In this document: positions 43,391-50,509 of the stretch, in pieces
Position numbering within the stretch: the first letter of the stretch is position 1
Layout of the letters: each line of letters starts with the position of its first letter
Notes under the pieces: generated by a model
What the model saw: only the letters and a program-made list of their open reading frames with translations
What the model was told of the DNA's origin: nothing
The model's database searches: none
Made by a program: the position numbers and the translations under genes
Assembly (NCBI RefSeq): GCF_001477625.1
Contig: NZ_CP013692.1
Location: forward strand, 186,001-250,000
From: Paucibacter sp. KCTC 42545
GTDB lineage: Bacteria; Pseudomonadota; Gammaproteobacteria; Burkholderiales; Burkholderiaceae_C
DNA length: 64,000 nucleotides
Direction of reading: 5' to 3'

Positions 43391-43906
43391 ATGTTGTCCC
43401 CGAATTTCCTGATCCGCCCCATGCAGGCGGCTGACTTGCCTGAGGTGCTGCACATCCAGGCCGCTTGTTTCACCGAATTGCAGCCTGAGTCTCGGGCCTC
43501 CTTGGCCGCCAAATTGCAGGCTGCGCCAGCGCACTGCTGGGTCGGCGCGCATCAGGGCTCCGGCGGACTGGCCGCTTACCTATTTGCCCTGCCTTGGCAG
43601 GCCGAGGCGCCCCCCTTGCTGGACGCCGCTGATTGCGTGCTGCCCGCGCGGGCCGATTGCCTGTATCTGCACGACTTGTCGGTGCACCCCGTGGCCCGCG
43701 GCAGCGGCCTGGCCCAGGCACTGGTACAGCGTTTTCTGCAGAGCCTGGAAGCCAGCGGCTTGGACCGCGCCTGTCTGATCGCGGTGCAAAACTCGGCCAG
43801 CTTTTGGGGCCGCTGGGGCTTTGCGCCCCGGCCGGTATCGCCCCAGCTGCGCCATAAGTTGGCCAGCTACGGGCCGGACGCGCATTACCTGGAGCGGCGC
43901 GGCTGA
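43391..43906 (+). CDS. GNAT family N-acetyltransferase
   Basis: 171 residues with the GNAT fold: N-terminal FLIRPMQAADLPEVLHIQAAC, the central strand LYLHDLSVHP, the acetyl-CoA pyrophosphate loop RGSGLAQAL, and NSASFWGRWGF near the C-terminus. The substrate is unknown. No ribosome-binding site is obvious in the T/C-rich leader that follows the preceding terminator. It is the last housekeeping-type gene before the lower-GC island. Confidence 0.85.
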   Translation: MLSPNFLIRPMQAADLPEVLHIQAACFTELQPESRASLAAKLQAAPAHCWVGAHQGSGGLAAYLFALPWQAEAPPLLDAADCVLPARADCLYLHDLSVHPVARGSGLAQALVQRFLQSLEASGLDRACLIAVQNSASFWGRWGFAPRPVSPQLRHKLASYGPDAHYLERRG

Positions 43907-43913
43907 GGGGCAC

Positions 43914-43941
43914 CAGGCACGGGGTTACACAGGCACGGGGT
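43914..43941 (+). repeat. 12-bp direct repeat at the left island border
   Basis: CAGGCACGGGGT occurs at 43914-43925 and 43930-43941, separated by 4 nt, just after the GNAT stop. The second copy runs into the REP-like palindrome at 43938. Confidence 0.6.
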
Positions 43942-43982
43942 CAGGCCTTAAATTTCCGTACTTTGGATTTGAGACCTGACCC
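43938..43982. repeat. REP-like palindromic element at the left island border
   Basis: GGGTCAGG (43938-43945) and CCTGACCC (43975-43982) are perfect inverted arms around an A/T-rich centre. The left arm and the following bases (GGGGTCAGGCCTTAAATTT, 43937-43955) recur, minus one base, at 46469-46486 on the far side of the island. Confidence 0.6.
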
Positions 43983-44018
43983 TCTGGCCATCCGTTGCGG
44001 CTCGGGTTTAGTGAGCGC

Positions 44019-44579
44019 TTAGGCGCCGCGGCGCAGTTGATTCGGTAACAAGGCGTCTATCTCTTGGTCAGAGAAGGTCATCTCCTCGTTCTTTTGTAGT
44101 GCTTTCTGTGCGCGCCGGTATGCTGCATACGTGGTGCTGGGTGAACCGGCGTACACAGCGTGCAGGGCAAGCACGAGCCTATCTCGCTCGGCCACAAGAA
44201 CGTCGGTTGACTTGAGTCCTGCAGCCAGGTCCGTAAGGACGGACAAGTACTGTTCACGAATCAACCAAATGTCGTTTGCCGCTTGCTTGTGCTTCTGAGC
44301 CAACTCGCCAAGGTCGTAGTTCTTCGAATATGCATTTAGCACGAGCAAGATCGTGGAGATCACCATACCCACTATCGCGGCTGCCTTACTTGACTCAATG
44401 ATCGTCGTCAGCAGGCTGCCGGTAGTCACGGCTGACAGAAGTATTTGCCAGAGTTTGAGCCGGGCCAAACGTGCGAGAAGAATGTCGGCGCATTTTTCAT
44501 GGGTCTTATGCGAGTAGACGGATCGCCCATAGCACTCGCGTAATTGGCCTTCGAGAATCGACAGGTCAGTTGTTGTCAT
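44019..44579 (-). CDS. SLATT-domain two-TM effector of a CBASS-like system
   Basis: 186 residues. Two adjacent transmembrane helices (about 43-61 and 66-83, LKLWQILLSAVTTGSLLTTI and AAIVGMVISTILLVLNAY) are followed by a long amphipathic region starting KHKQAANDIWLIREQYL, the layout of SLATT (SMODS- and SLOG-associated 2TM) proteins. These are predicted pore-forming effectors opened by a nucleotide second messenger. The ATG at 44579 overlaps the stop of the CD-NTase gene by 4 bp, so the sensor and effector are coupled. Base composition is clearly lower in GC than the flanking genes. Confidence 0.82.
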   Translation of the reverse strand: MTTTDLSILEGQLRECYGRSVYSHKTHEKCADILLARLARLKLWQILLSAVTTGSLLTTIIESSKAAAIVGMVISTILLVLNAYSKNYDLGELAQKHKQAANDIWLIREQYLSVLTDLAAGLKSTDVLVAERDRLVLALHAVYAGSPSTTYAAYRRAQKALQKNEEMTFSDQEIDALLPNQLRRGA

Positions 44580-45460
44580 GTGTCAGGGAAGTTCGTAGTG
44601 AAGATCTCGCGCCACTTCTGCTTTGCCGACCACTCTCTTTTTGGGTCGGCCATTTCGTGCTCAATGGCTTCAAGGGCAAGGTTGTAGCATCGCTTCGCTT
44701 TGTATTGAAACAGGCCTTTGCCCCAGACGTACTGCCTGCTACCCGGGGAACGCCACCACTCCTGGGTTCCATCTTGATCTGACATCCACTTGAAGAAGTC
44801 ACGGCACATGAAGTCGTAGTACACGTACGACTTATCTCGGTACTGCCAGTTCTCGATGAACTGATAGGCGAGTGTGTCGATGAGCAGACCTCCAATGGGG
44901 ACGTTCCACTTGCTCTTCCAGTCCCGCATCATTCGGCATAGTGGCACCAGATTTTCGTTTGTCACGCCGTTTCGGTCGCGAATTGCTTGGATCTCGGGGC
45001 GTGGATTGGTAATTCGCCAGCGTCCACCATCGTTAGCGTCAGGGAAAGTAAAGCTGTCGTCCTTGTTCAGGAAAGCAGGCACGACTTCGAACATGATTCC
45101 ATCGTTAAAAGGAACTTGGATTACTTGCCCGTCGGCGCGGATGTTGGTCGTGGCGTAGGTGCGCTCAATAGAGCTTTTGACGGATTGAAGTAGGGCAGAT
45201 TGGCCGTTTCCATAGTAGTTGTTGTAGCGTTCATAGACGTCGTAGGGCAGCCTGAAGATCATGTCCAAGTCACTGAACCCAGCAATCGCCGTGTTCCGTC
45301 CGTAGGAACCAACGTAGAGGCTGTGCGCAGTCTCAGATGTAGTGGTCCAGAAGTCGGTATTCAGTCGCCTTGTGATGTTTCGGTAGCGGAGCGAGATCGT
45401 CCCTGCGTCCTGAATTTGGAGGCGAGTGCAGAACGTTCTGAACCAATCGGCGAGTGCCAT
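44576..45460 (-). CDS. CD-NTase (SMODS nucleotidyltransferase), CBASS-like
   Basis: 294 residues of the cGAS/DncV-like nucleotidyltransferase fold. The GS loop is GSYGRNTAI (Gly51-Ser52), the metal-binding pair is SDLDMIF (Asp64, Asp66), and the third acidic residue is Glu125 in MFEVVPAF. A WRITNPRP motif and an OAS1-C-like helical half follow. Such enzymes make cyclic di- or trinucleotides upon phage infection. AAGGAACCCTC lies before the ATG. No Cap2/Cap3 or HORMA/TRIP13 genes are present, so the arrangement resembles minimal (type I) CBASS, with the SLATT gene as effector. Confidence 0.85.
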   Translation of the reverse strand: MALADWFRTFCTRLQIQDAGTISLRYRNITRRLNTDFWTTTSETAHSLYVGSYGRNTAIAGFSDLDMIFRLPYDVYERYNNYYGNGQSALLQSVKSSIERTYATTNIRADGQVIQVPFNDGIMFEVVPAFLNKDDSFTFPDANDGGRWRITNPRPEIQAIRDRNGVTNENLVPLCRMMRDWKSKWNVPIGGLLIDTLAYQFIENWQYRDKSYVYYDFMCRDFFKWMSDQDGTQEWWRSPGSRQYVWGKGLFQYKAKRCYNLALEAIEHEMADPKREWSAKQKWREIFTTNFPDT

Positions 45461-45591
45461 GAGGGTTCCTTGTGGTGCCTTGCATTTGAGCTAAACGGCG
45501 TGGAGGAGATGGAAGGTGTTTGGCTCGAGATTTAGTGGAGGATCAACCGCCGGAAAGCTGTGTACCGTCCGATTGATAGATTGGTTATGCG

Positions 45592-46248
45592 TCACCGTCG
45601 TGCTAGTTCAAGGGCATGAGCGATGTCGTATGCAACCATGAAGCCCGTGTTGTACGGAACCTTCATTTCTGTAGCCTCTCCCTCTGCGTCCAGCACGAGT
45701 TCGTGCTCGATCTTGAACTTTGATACCACACCGGCGATACATGGATCATTCATGTTTCCGTTGCGAAAGTAGTAAAGAGGCCCGCCGGAGAACCCTTCGT
45801 TGTTGAGGGCGTCAATATAGAGAGCTTTCGGGGGGCCGGCGTCTACGGCGGAGAGCGCCCCCTTCTTTAGAAAGACTCCTGGTTGTCCATCTGCGTTTGG
45901 ACCATAGTCGACCGACATCTTGTAGGGAAAGCCAACAAAGAACATGTCTTGGCCAACGTAGCAATCGCCAAACTTCGGATCAACCTTGAATTCCGGATCC
46001 GTGAGGCGCATAGGCGCTTGGAGTACAGCGATGTCCAGTTCTCCCCGACCCACCGCGACAATGGTGCAGTCAATCTTTTGCCACTGCCTTCGACGGAAGA
46101 GTTGTATCTCATGGACCCCGGTATCGTGATCGAGCAAGTGCCGTGCTGTGATCAGGTATTCGTTGCCATCAACGTCAAGTGTGAAGGCCGTACCGTACTG
46201 TGCTGCCTTTATGAAAAAGGTCCGGTAGAAGATGTTGGTTGGCAGCAT
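45592..46248 (-). CDS. Trypsin-like serine peptidase in the defence island
   Basis: 218 residues with the S1 catalytic triad: TARHLLD (His37), GELDIAVL (Asp72) and EGFSGGPL (Ser154, GxSGG). There is no signal peptide, so it should be cytoplasmic, as for trypsin-like modules in prokaryotic conflict systems. It is on the same strand and 131 bp upstream of the CD-NTase gene, and has the same lower GC content. It may be a third component of the CBASS-like module or an independent defence gene. The ribosome-binding site is weak; an in-frame stop lies 7 codons upstream of the ATG. Confidence 0.8.
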   Translation of the reverse strand: MLPTNIFYRTFFIKAAQYGTAFTLDVDGNEYLITARHLLDHDTGVHEIQLFRRRQWQKIDCTIVAVGRGELDIAVLQAPMRLTDPEFKVDPKFGDCYVGQDMFFVGFPYKMSVDYGPNADGQPGVFLKKGALSAVDAGPPKALYIDALNNEGFSGGPLYYFRNGNMNDPCIAGVVSKFKIEHELVLDAEGEATEMKVPYNTGFMVAYDIAHALELARR

Positions 46249-46537
46249 GAGTTTGGTGACGCCTAACTAGGTTGTCCAATAGCGAGAAATCCACAACTAC
46301 CCTCGCCACTCACTGCGCGTGAAAATCCGCGAAAGTGAACATCCGGGTTCATTGCATTGGTGAATTGGTGTGTGTTGGCCGTTTTTGCGGCGCGTAAGTA
46401 CGATTGTGCCGTCTGTGTATGGCGTTATTGAACCCCGATTTGCCCGAGTCCCGCATTCGGGGACCTGAGGGGTAGGCCTTAAATTTGAAGTTCCTGCCGG
46501 CGTTCATCGCCACTCGGCGCAGTTGAATGGGGCGCCC
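46249..46537. other. Right border of the defence island
   Basis: 289 bp with no gene I can support. It holds the upstream region of the peptidase, a CCCCGA/TCGGGG inverted repeat (46433-46438 and 46457-46462), and the partial copy of the left-border element at 46469-46486. GC content rises again after this point. Confidence 0.5.
46469..46486 (+). repeat. Right-border direct repeat of the defence island
   Basis: GGGGTAGGCCTTAAATTT matches 43937-43955 (GGGGTCAGGCCTTAAATTT) except for one missing base; the last 13 bases are identical. The pair encloses the three-gene island. Confidence 0.6.
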
Positions 46538-48397
46538 TCAATGATCAAAATGCAACCTCAACACCGCCTGCCCCGTCCCGAGGCTGGCGCTGCTGAGTTT
46601 GTCGGCTAGGTGGCGCATCAGCACGCCGGAGACGCGGGCCATGGCGGCGTCGAGCTGACGTTCCATTTCAGCGGCATCAGCGTCATCGTCGCTGCTGTTC
46701 ATCAGCGCATCCAGATCCAGCGGCACTGCCGCTGCAACGCCATCGACTGAGACATCGCCCGCAGCAGCCCCCACCCGCAGCGGCTCGCCCTCATGCAGCA
46801 ACTCCAGGTCGAAGTTGAATTCATCAAAGCTGCCGCGTATCACCAGCAGGCGGCCGCCGCCTGCGGCTTGTATCGCTTCGCTGGCTTCCAGCGCGGCCAG
46901 GGCGGCGCGGCGGACGATGTCCATGCGGGCGCCCCAGGCGCCGCCTTGGCGCTCAACAAAGGCGGTGAGCTGGTGGCTGATGGGCCCGAGGCGTGGGTCC
47001 AGCTCGCAGCTGGCGCGCAAGCGGGTGCCCAGGCGGAACAGCAGGTTCAGGCCCATCACGCAGACGCCGGTGACCACAAAGCCGTCGCCGGCCAGCATGG
47101 CCAGGCCATCGGGCAGGCCTTGGCTCAAGCCCGGCATCAGCATGGTGGCCAGGCCGGCGCAGAGCGATAAACCCACCATGAAGATGCCACGGCTGTCGAG
47201 CGCGCGGGTGGCGATCATCTCGATGCCGGAGACGATCAGGTACGCGGCGGCATAGAGCGAGATGGCGCCCAGCACGGCTTGTGGGATGAGTGTGAGCGCC
47301 ATGGTCAGCAGCGGGCTCATCGCCACCAGCAGCAACATGGCGGCGCAGGCCAGGCCGATGTAACGGCTGCTGGAGCCGGTGGCGTGCACCAGGGCGATAT
47401 TGGCGGAGCTGGGCGCGGTGGGGAAGCTGCCGAACAGGCCGCTCAAAAAGTCACTCGCGCCATTGGCGCGGATGCCGCGGCCCACCATTTGCATATCGGC
47501 GCGCTTCCAGTCGGCGTTGTCGGTCTTGTCCATCACGATCAGGCAGCCGATGTTGTCCAGCTGGTTGAGCGTGGCGATCAGCACGATGGCAAAAATGATC
47601 TCGGGCCCGAGGTTGAAGCTGGGCGCAATCGGCTGCGGCATGGCCAGCCAGGGCGCGCTGTGCAGCCACTCCAGGCCTAGCAGGCGCTCGCTGAAGGCGG
47701 CAATGGCCAGGCCAATCAACAAGCCCACCAACACGCCCAGCAGCTTGAAGCGCCGCCCGCCCCAGACCGACAGCACCACGATGCTGGCCAGGGTGGCGCC
47801 CGAGATGAGGGCGCTGATGCCGTCGATCTGCAGGGCGGAGGCACCTGCCGTTGCCGCCGGGGCATGCACCACGCCCAGCGCATTGCGCATGGCCGGCTCC
47901 ACCAGGCCTAAGCCCCCCATGCACACCACGGTGCCCACCACGGTAGGCGGGAATAGGGCGCGCAAGTGGCGCATCAGCGGCCCCACGCAGAGCGTGACGC
48001 CGGCGGCGATCAGGCTCACCTGCACCAGGGAACCCAGGCCGTAGCTGGCAATGGCCGCGCCGGCCACCGTGATCATCATCGGGTCGGGCTGGAAGACCAG
48101 CAGGGTGCCGCTGCCCCAGCGCCCGCCCCAGGCTTGCAGGGCCGTGCCCATGGCCATGCCCAGCAGGGTCATGGCGACGATGGAGTGGGTTTGCGGCAGG
48201 CTCAAACCCGCAATCTTGGCGGCGGCCAGCACATGGGCGATCAAGGCCAGCACCGTAGCCGCATGTTGCAAGGCCAGCAGGCCCAGGGCGCCGCGCGGCG
48301 GGCATTCATCGGCCGCGTAGATCAGCTCGAAGGGCCGGCGTACCGGCTTGGATGGGGGCAGCCAGCGGCTGAGGGCTTGCAGCAGGGGCGGGCTCAT
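46538..48397 (-). CDS. NCS2 family purine/pyrimidine permease with C-terminal cytoplasmic extension
   Basis: 619 residues. Residues about 30-450 form the NCS2 (xanthine/uracil permease) transporter, with a dozen hydrophobic segments, FPPTVVGTVVCMGGLGL and SGLFGSFPTAPSSANIALV. Residues about 450-619 are a soluble extension: a helix (RRAALAALEASEAIQAAGGG), an alternating beta region (RLLVIRGSFDEFNFDLELL) and an acidic segment SSDDDADAAEMERQ. The layout is reminiscent of an RsbW-like ATPase fold without recognisable nucleotide boxes. It is the last gene of the partner-switching operon, 17 bp after the Na/Pi cotransporter gene. The substrate could be urate/xanthine given the purine cluster, but this is inferred. 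Confidence 0.85.
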   Translation of the reverse strand: MSPPLLQALSRWLPPSKPVRRPFELIYAADECPPRGALGLLALQHAATVLALIAHVLAAAKIAGLSLPQTHSIVAMTLLGMAMGTALQAWGGRWGSGTLLVFQPDPMMITVAGAAIASYGLGSLVQVSLIAAGVTLCVGPLMRHLRALFPPTVVGTVVCMGGLGLVEPAMRNALGVVHAPAATAGASALQIDGISALISGATLASIVVLSVWGGRRFKLLGVLVGLLIGLAIAAFSERLLGLEWLHSAPWLAMPQPIAPSFNLGPEIIFAIVLIATLNQLDNIGCLIVMDKTDNADWKRADMQMVGRGIRANGASDFLSGLFGSFPTAPSSANIALVHATGSSSRYIGLACAAMLLLVAMSPLLTMALTLIPQAVLGAISLYAAAYLIVSGIEMIATRALDSRGIFMVGLSLCAGLATMLMPGLSQGLPDGLAMLAGDGFVVTGVCVMGLNLLFRLGTRLRASCELDPRLGPISHQLTAFVERQGGAWGARMDIVRRAALAALEASEAIQAAGGGRLLVIRGSFDEFNFDLELLHEGEPLRVGAAAGDVSVDGVAAAVPLDLDALMNSSDDDADAAEMERQLDAAMARVSGVLMRHLADKLSSASLGTGQAVLRLHFDH

Positions 48398-48414
48398 GGG
48401 GTTGGCGGTATCAG

Positions 48415-50079
48415 TCAGGCCTTGGCGCGGGCCGGGGTCGTTGTTGGGTGCGGTGCTGTAGCGGTGGTGCCTGGCTTGCCCGGCATGGCGGGCGCATCCA
48501 GCAGCAGCACATAGCGCCGCGCCAGCCAGACGCAGCGCTCAAACACCGTGGTGGCGCTGAACACGGCTTGGCGCAGGCTGGCTTCCAGCTCGCTGCCTTG
48601 CAGGCGGCGGCGGATGCCGTCCATCAGCTCCGAGCGGTCATGCGTGAGGCTGCGCAGCAGTTCCAGGTCTTCGGCATCGGGCTGGGCGCGGGCGGCGGTT
48701 TCGGCCAGGGCCTCCAACATCATGTGCAGGCTTTGCACCAGTTGGTCCAGCAGCTGGGCGACGGTGGGGTCGCTCATCGCGGCTTGCGTGCTTTGGTGCA
48801 GCTCCACCAGCGACTCTTGCAGCGAGGCGAGCAGGCGGTTGCGGTCACGCAGCACCATGCTGCGCTCCAGCACATCGCGGCTGCGCTGGCGGTCGGCCAG
48901 TTCCACCAGGAACTGTTCGCAGAGCTGTAGCACCTGGCTTTCAGCGGCCTGGCGTTTGTCGGCCGAGGCCAGCGCAGCGGGCGCGTCTTGCCGCAGTGCG
49001 TCGAGATACGCGGGTAGGCAGGCGAGCAGGCGTTGCTGCTCTTTGTCGGCCAGCAGCAGGGCGGTTTCGGCTTCGTCCAGGGCCTCGTCGTGCACAAAGT
49101 GCGGCTTGCTCAGGTTCTCTTGCACCGAGGGCGCGGCCCAGGCTTCCAGCCAGCGCTGACCTGGCGCGTCCAGCGCGCGGCTGCCCAGGTCGCTGAGCAC
49201 TTGCACCACCATGTAGAAGGCGGCCAGGCGCGCCGGCAAGCCCATGGCGAAGTGGTCCAGCAGGCGGCCGAAGGGGTCGTCAAAGAGCCAGCGGTTACAG
49301 GCGTAGAAGATGAAGGTGAGCAGCAGGCCTTGCAAGCGCAGCAACACCTGAAACAGCACCAGCTGGCGGGCGCTGCCTTGCAAGCGGCCGGCCAGGTTCC
49401 ATGCCGAGGCGGCCGAGCCCAGGCCGGCGCCCATCACCAGCATGGCGCCGCCGTTCCAGCCGATCAGGCCGCCGGCGGCCAGGCTCATGGTGATGACGAC
49501 CACGGTGGTGGACGACTGCGCGGCCCAGGCCACCATGGCCCCCAGCGCAAAGCTGGGCAGCAGCCAGACGCCCAGCTCGGCAATCTGCTCGCGCAGCCAA
49601 GGGGCGGTGCGCAGCATGGCCGCGCCGGTCTTGATGAAGTCGGTGCCCAGGAAGAGCAGGCCTAAGCCCAGCAGGGCGCCCACGGCGTGGCGCCAGCGGG
49701 TGGATTGGTCGATCTGCTGGTAGTAGGCAATGCCGGTCAGGCCCACCAGGCACAGTGCCAGGGCATGCAAGTCAATGGCGGCCACCAGGGCCAGCATCGA
49801 GGTGCCCAGATTGGCCCAGCGGATGATGGGAAAGGCGCGCTTGCGGTCCATGGCCCCGGCGGTGACCAGGGCCACCAGCACGTGGATGACGGCATTGACG
49901 CTTTGCATCACCGCGCCCGCCAGCAAGCCGAACAAGGCCAGCGAGCCCGCGCTGGTGACGGCGCGCGCAATCAGCTGGCGCAGGCGCCGGCCGATCACCT
50001 GGCGCAGGTTGTTGCTGATCAGCCTCACGCCGATGAAGAACAGACCCAGCCCGGCGAAGAGGCTGAAAAAGATGCTCAT
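48415..50079 (-). CDS. Na/Pi cotransporter family protein with PhoU-like tail
   Basis: 554 residues. The N-terminal 320 residues carry the two-repeat Na/Pi cotransporter fold (LFIGVRLISNNLRQVIG-type opening, AGAVMQSVNAVIHVLVALV, and AWAAQSSTTVVVITMSLAAG, where QSST marks the second repeat; the first repeat reads QSVN, not QSSS). The C-terminal 230 residues are helical and PhoU-like (ALDEAETALLLADKEQQ and several long helices). Family members import phosphate with sodium. It sits 20 bp after the STAS gene and 17 bp before the permease gene. Confidence 0.87.
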   Translation of the reverse strand: MSIFFSLFAGLGLFFIGVRLISNNLRQVIGRRLRQLIARAVTSAGSLALFGLLAGAVMQSVNAVIHVLVALVTAGAMDRKRAFPIIRWANLGTSMLALVAAIDLHALALCLVGLTGIAYYQQIDQSTRWRHAVGALLGLGLLFLGTDFIKTGAAMLRTAPWLREQIAELGVWLLPSFALGAMVAWAAQSSTTVVVITMSLAAGGLIGWNGGAMLVMGAGLGSAASAWNLAGRLQGSARQLVLFQVLLRLQGLLLTFIFYACNRWLFDDPFGRLLDHFAMGLPARLAAFYMVVQVLSDLGSRALDAPGQRWLEAWAAPSVQENLSKPHFVHDEALDEAETALLLADKEQQRLLACLPAYLDALRQDAPAALASADKRQAAESQVLQLCEQFLVELADRQRSRDVLERSMVLRDRNRLLASLQESLVELHQSTQAAMSDPTVAQLLDQLVQSLHMMLEALAETAARAQPDAEDLELLRSLTHDRSELMDGIRRRLQGSELEASLRQAVFSATTVFERCVWLARRYVLLLDAPAMPGKPGTTATAPHPTTTPARAKA

Positions 50080-50099
50080 GAGTCCGCGTAAATAAAAGG

Positions 50100-50444
50100 T
50101 CAGGCCGCCAACTGGCGGAAGCCTTCGTTGCGGTCAGTGACGCTGTCGATGATTTTGAGGAAGCCGCTGATCTCAAACACCTCGCGCACATGCTGGGGCA
50201 GGCTGCACAGCAGCAAGCGGCCTTGCGCTTGCTTGGCGCGCTTGGCGGCCATCAGCACCACGCGCAGGCCGGCGCTGGAGATGTAGTCCACCGCGGCAAA
50301 GTCCAGCAGAGCGCGGGCGCCGGGGGTGGCGAACAGGTCTTGCACGGCTTGCTCAAAAGCGCTGGCGGTGGCGCTGTCGATGCGGCCTTTGAGGCTGACG
50401 AGGCGGGCGCCTTGTTCATCGCTGCTGTAGTGTTCGAAGCTCAT
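50100..50444 (-). CDS. STAS-domain anti-sigma factor antagonist
   Basis: 114 residues, one SpoIIAA-type STAS domain: LKGRIDSATASAFEQAV, LLDFAAVDYISSAGLRVVLM, and LPQHVREVFEISGFLKII. YISSAGLRV places a Ser at the usual phosphorylation site. In partner switching it is phosphorylated by an RsbW-like kinase and dephosphorylated by an RsbU-like phosphatase; both of those activities appear fused in the protein encoded directly upstream. GAGCCCCGCC precedes the ATG; no strong ribosome-binding site. Confidence 0.9.
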   Translation of the reverse strand: MSFEHYSSDEQGARLVSLKGRIDSATASAFEQAVQDLFATPGARALLDFAAVDYISSAGLRVVLMAAKRAKQAQGRLLLCSLPQHVREVFEISGFLKIIDSVTDRNEGFRQLAA

Positions 50445-50509
50445 GGCGGGGCTCTTTCTTTGACTGGGGGCTTTTGTGTGGTTGGGGCAGACGCTGGGGC
50501 CGAGGCGCT

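Noticed and set aside
44576..45460. Reading the CD-NTase as an ordinary tRNA nucleotidyltransferase or poly(A) polymerase
   Set aside because: The GS loop with SDLDM, the FEVVPAF strand and the TNP motif, plus the coupled SLATT gene, fit CD-NTases; no tRNA-binding domains are present.
43907..46537. Island as a prophage or integrated plasmid
   Set aside because: No integrase, transposase, tRNA target or phage structural gene is present; only three genes and short repeats.
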